A stretch of DNA of 64,000 nt from positions 558,001-622,000 of the forward strand of contig NZ_JWTA01000004.1 of the NCBI RefSeq assembly GCF_000813825.1, written 5' to 3'. The notes beneath the pieces were generated by a model. The model saw nothing but the letters and a program-made list of their open reading frames with translations, searched no databases and was not told the DNA's origin. Each line of letters opens with the position of its first letter. Position 1 is the stretch's first letter. The translations under genes and the position numbers were made by a program. The DNA is from Chryseobacterium taiwanense. Its GTDB lineage: Bacteria > Bacteroidota > Bacteroidia > Flavobacteriales > Weeksellaceae. Below, one piece after another: positions 63,867-64,000 of the stretch.

Positions 63867-64000
63867 ATGACTGTTACTCTACTTATATTAAGCGTCATTG
63901 CCGGAGTTTTACTGGGAAAGTACTTTGGTAAAAAAGAAAAACTGGCAAAAAATCTCTTAATTTTAAGCGCCGGATTTTTAATTACGATCTGCTTAAATGA
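63867..64000 (+). CDS. Probable ZIP family metal transporter (5' fragment)
   Basis: 44 codons to the edge. The start MTVTLLILSVIAGVLLGKYF, then a basic turn GKKEKLAKNLLILSAGFLI, resembles TM1 and TM2 of bacterial ZIP proteins. Metal-binding histidines would lie downstream, off the window, so the call rests on TM layout and is tentative. It overlaps no neighbour and has a one-base gap to the preceding gene. Confidence 0.5.
   Translation, partial: MTVTLLILSVIAGVLLGKYFGKKEKLAKNLLILSAGFLITICLN

Overview
The window reads as a chromosomal segment of a Flavobacteriia bacterium, most likely Chryseobacterium or a close relative in the Weeksellaceae. The evidence is AT-rich DNA, promoters of the Bacteroidota type (-7 box TAnnTTTG, few Shine-Dalgarno sequences), several secreted proteins with type IX secretion (T9SS) C-terminal sorting domains, and Bacteroidota-restricted families (DUF3098, choice-of-anchor L, TIGR02757). 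I see no rRNA, tRNA, CRISPR array, prophage, transposase or recognisable defence locus. It is mostly housekeeping DNA interleaved with secreted-protein genes and small non-coding repeats.

Region by region. 1-1857 is the 5' part of an M36 fungalysin-type protease running off the left edge. 2-10 kb holds rpsA, a DbpA-like RNA helicase, an SMP-30/gluconolactonase-like lipoprotein, ccoG, and a divergent AraC/MerR regulator pair. 9.6-16 kb has an exported helix-hairpin-helix repeat protein and a minus-strand operon ftsX - DUF3098 - uppP - truB - outer-membrane protein - rluF, with rsmA diverging from it. 16.1-25.3 kb is a cluster of three paralogous choice-of-anchor L / T9SS type B surface proteins (791, 1203 and 792 aa) with one small secreted orphan gene between them. 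25.5-30 kb holds two minus-strand operons (rnz - TIGR02757 - a DUF1003 protein with an acidic heptad repeat; CPBP protease - membrane protein - rdgB). 30-37 kb holds an MFS transporter, a MITE-like inverted-repeat element, prfC, a methyltransferase, a Crp/Fnr regulator beside a DAPG-hydrolase-like gene, and a DUF4349 lipoprotein.

37-48 kb has an acyl-CoA dehydrogenase facing away from an acyl-CoA ligase, a coiled-coil protein whose zinc ribbon has lost its cysteines, a Nif3-like protein, a secreted protein, a voltage-gated-type ion channel followed by a 52-aa membrane protein, and a fibronectin-III T9SS type A protein. 48-64 kb contains dnaE with an N-terminal proofreading exonuclease fused on and a degenerate PHP domain, an S8 protease with a T9SS signal, a fused E1 alpha/beta dehydrogenase, a bestrophin, a divergent Lrp / methionine gamma-lyase-like pair, a glycosyltransferase, a THUMP-domain rRNA methyltransferase, another methyltransferase and the start of a probable ZIP metal transporter.

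Cross-cutting signals are: a dispersed palindromic repeat with TGTCATTCTGA ends (four copies plus two related elements), three genes whose -7 box ends only 4-6 nt before ATG (probably leaderless mRNAs), and four genes that can only start at TTG. No completely new system is evident. The best candidates for follow-up are the DnaE fusion, the Crp/Fnr-palindrome-hydrolase module, the choice-of-anchor L cluster, the acidic heptad protein, the channel plus micro-protein, and the non-coding repeats.
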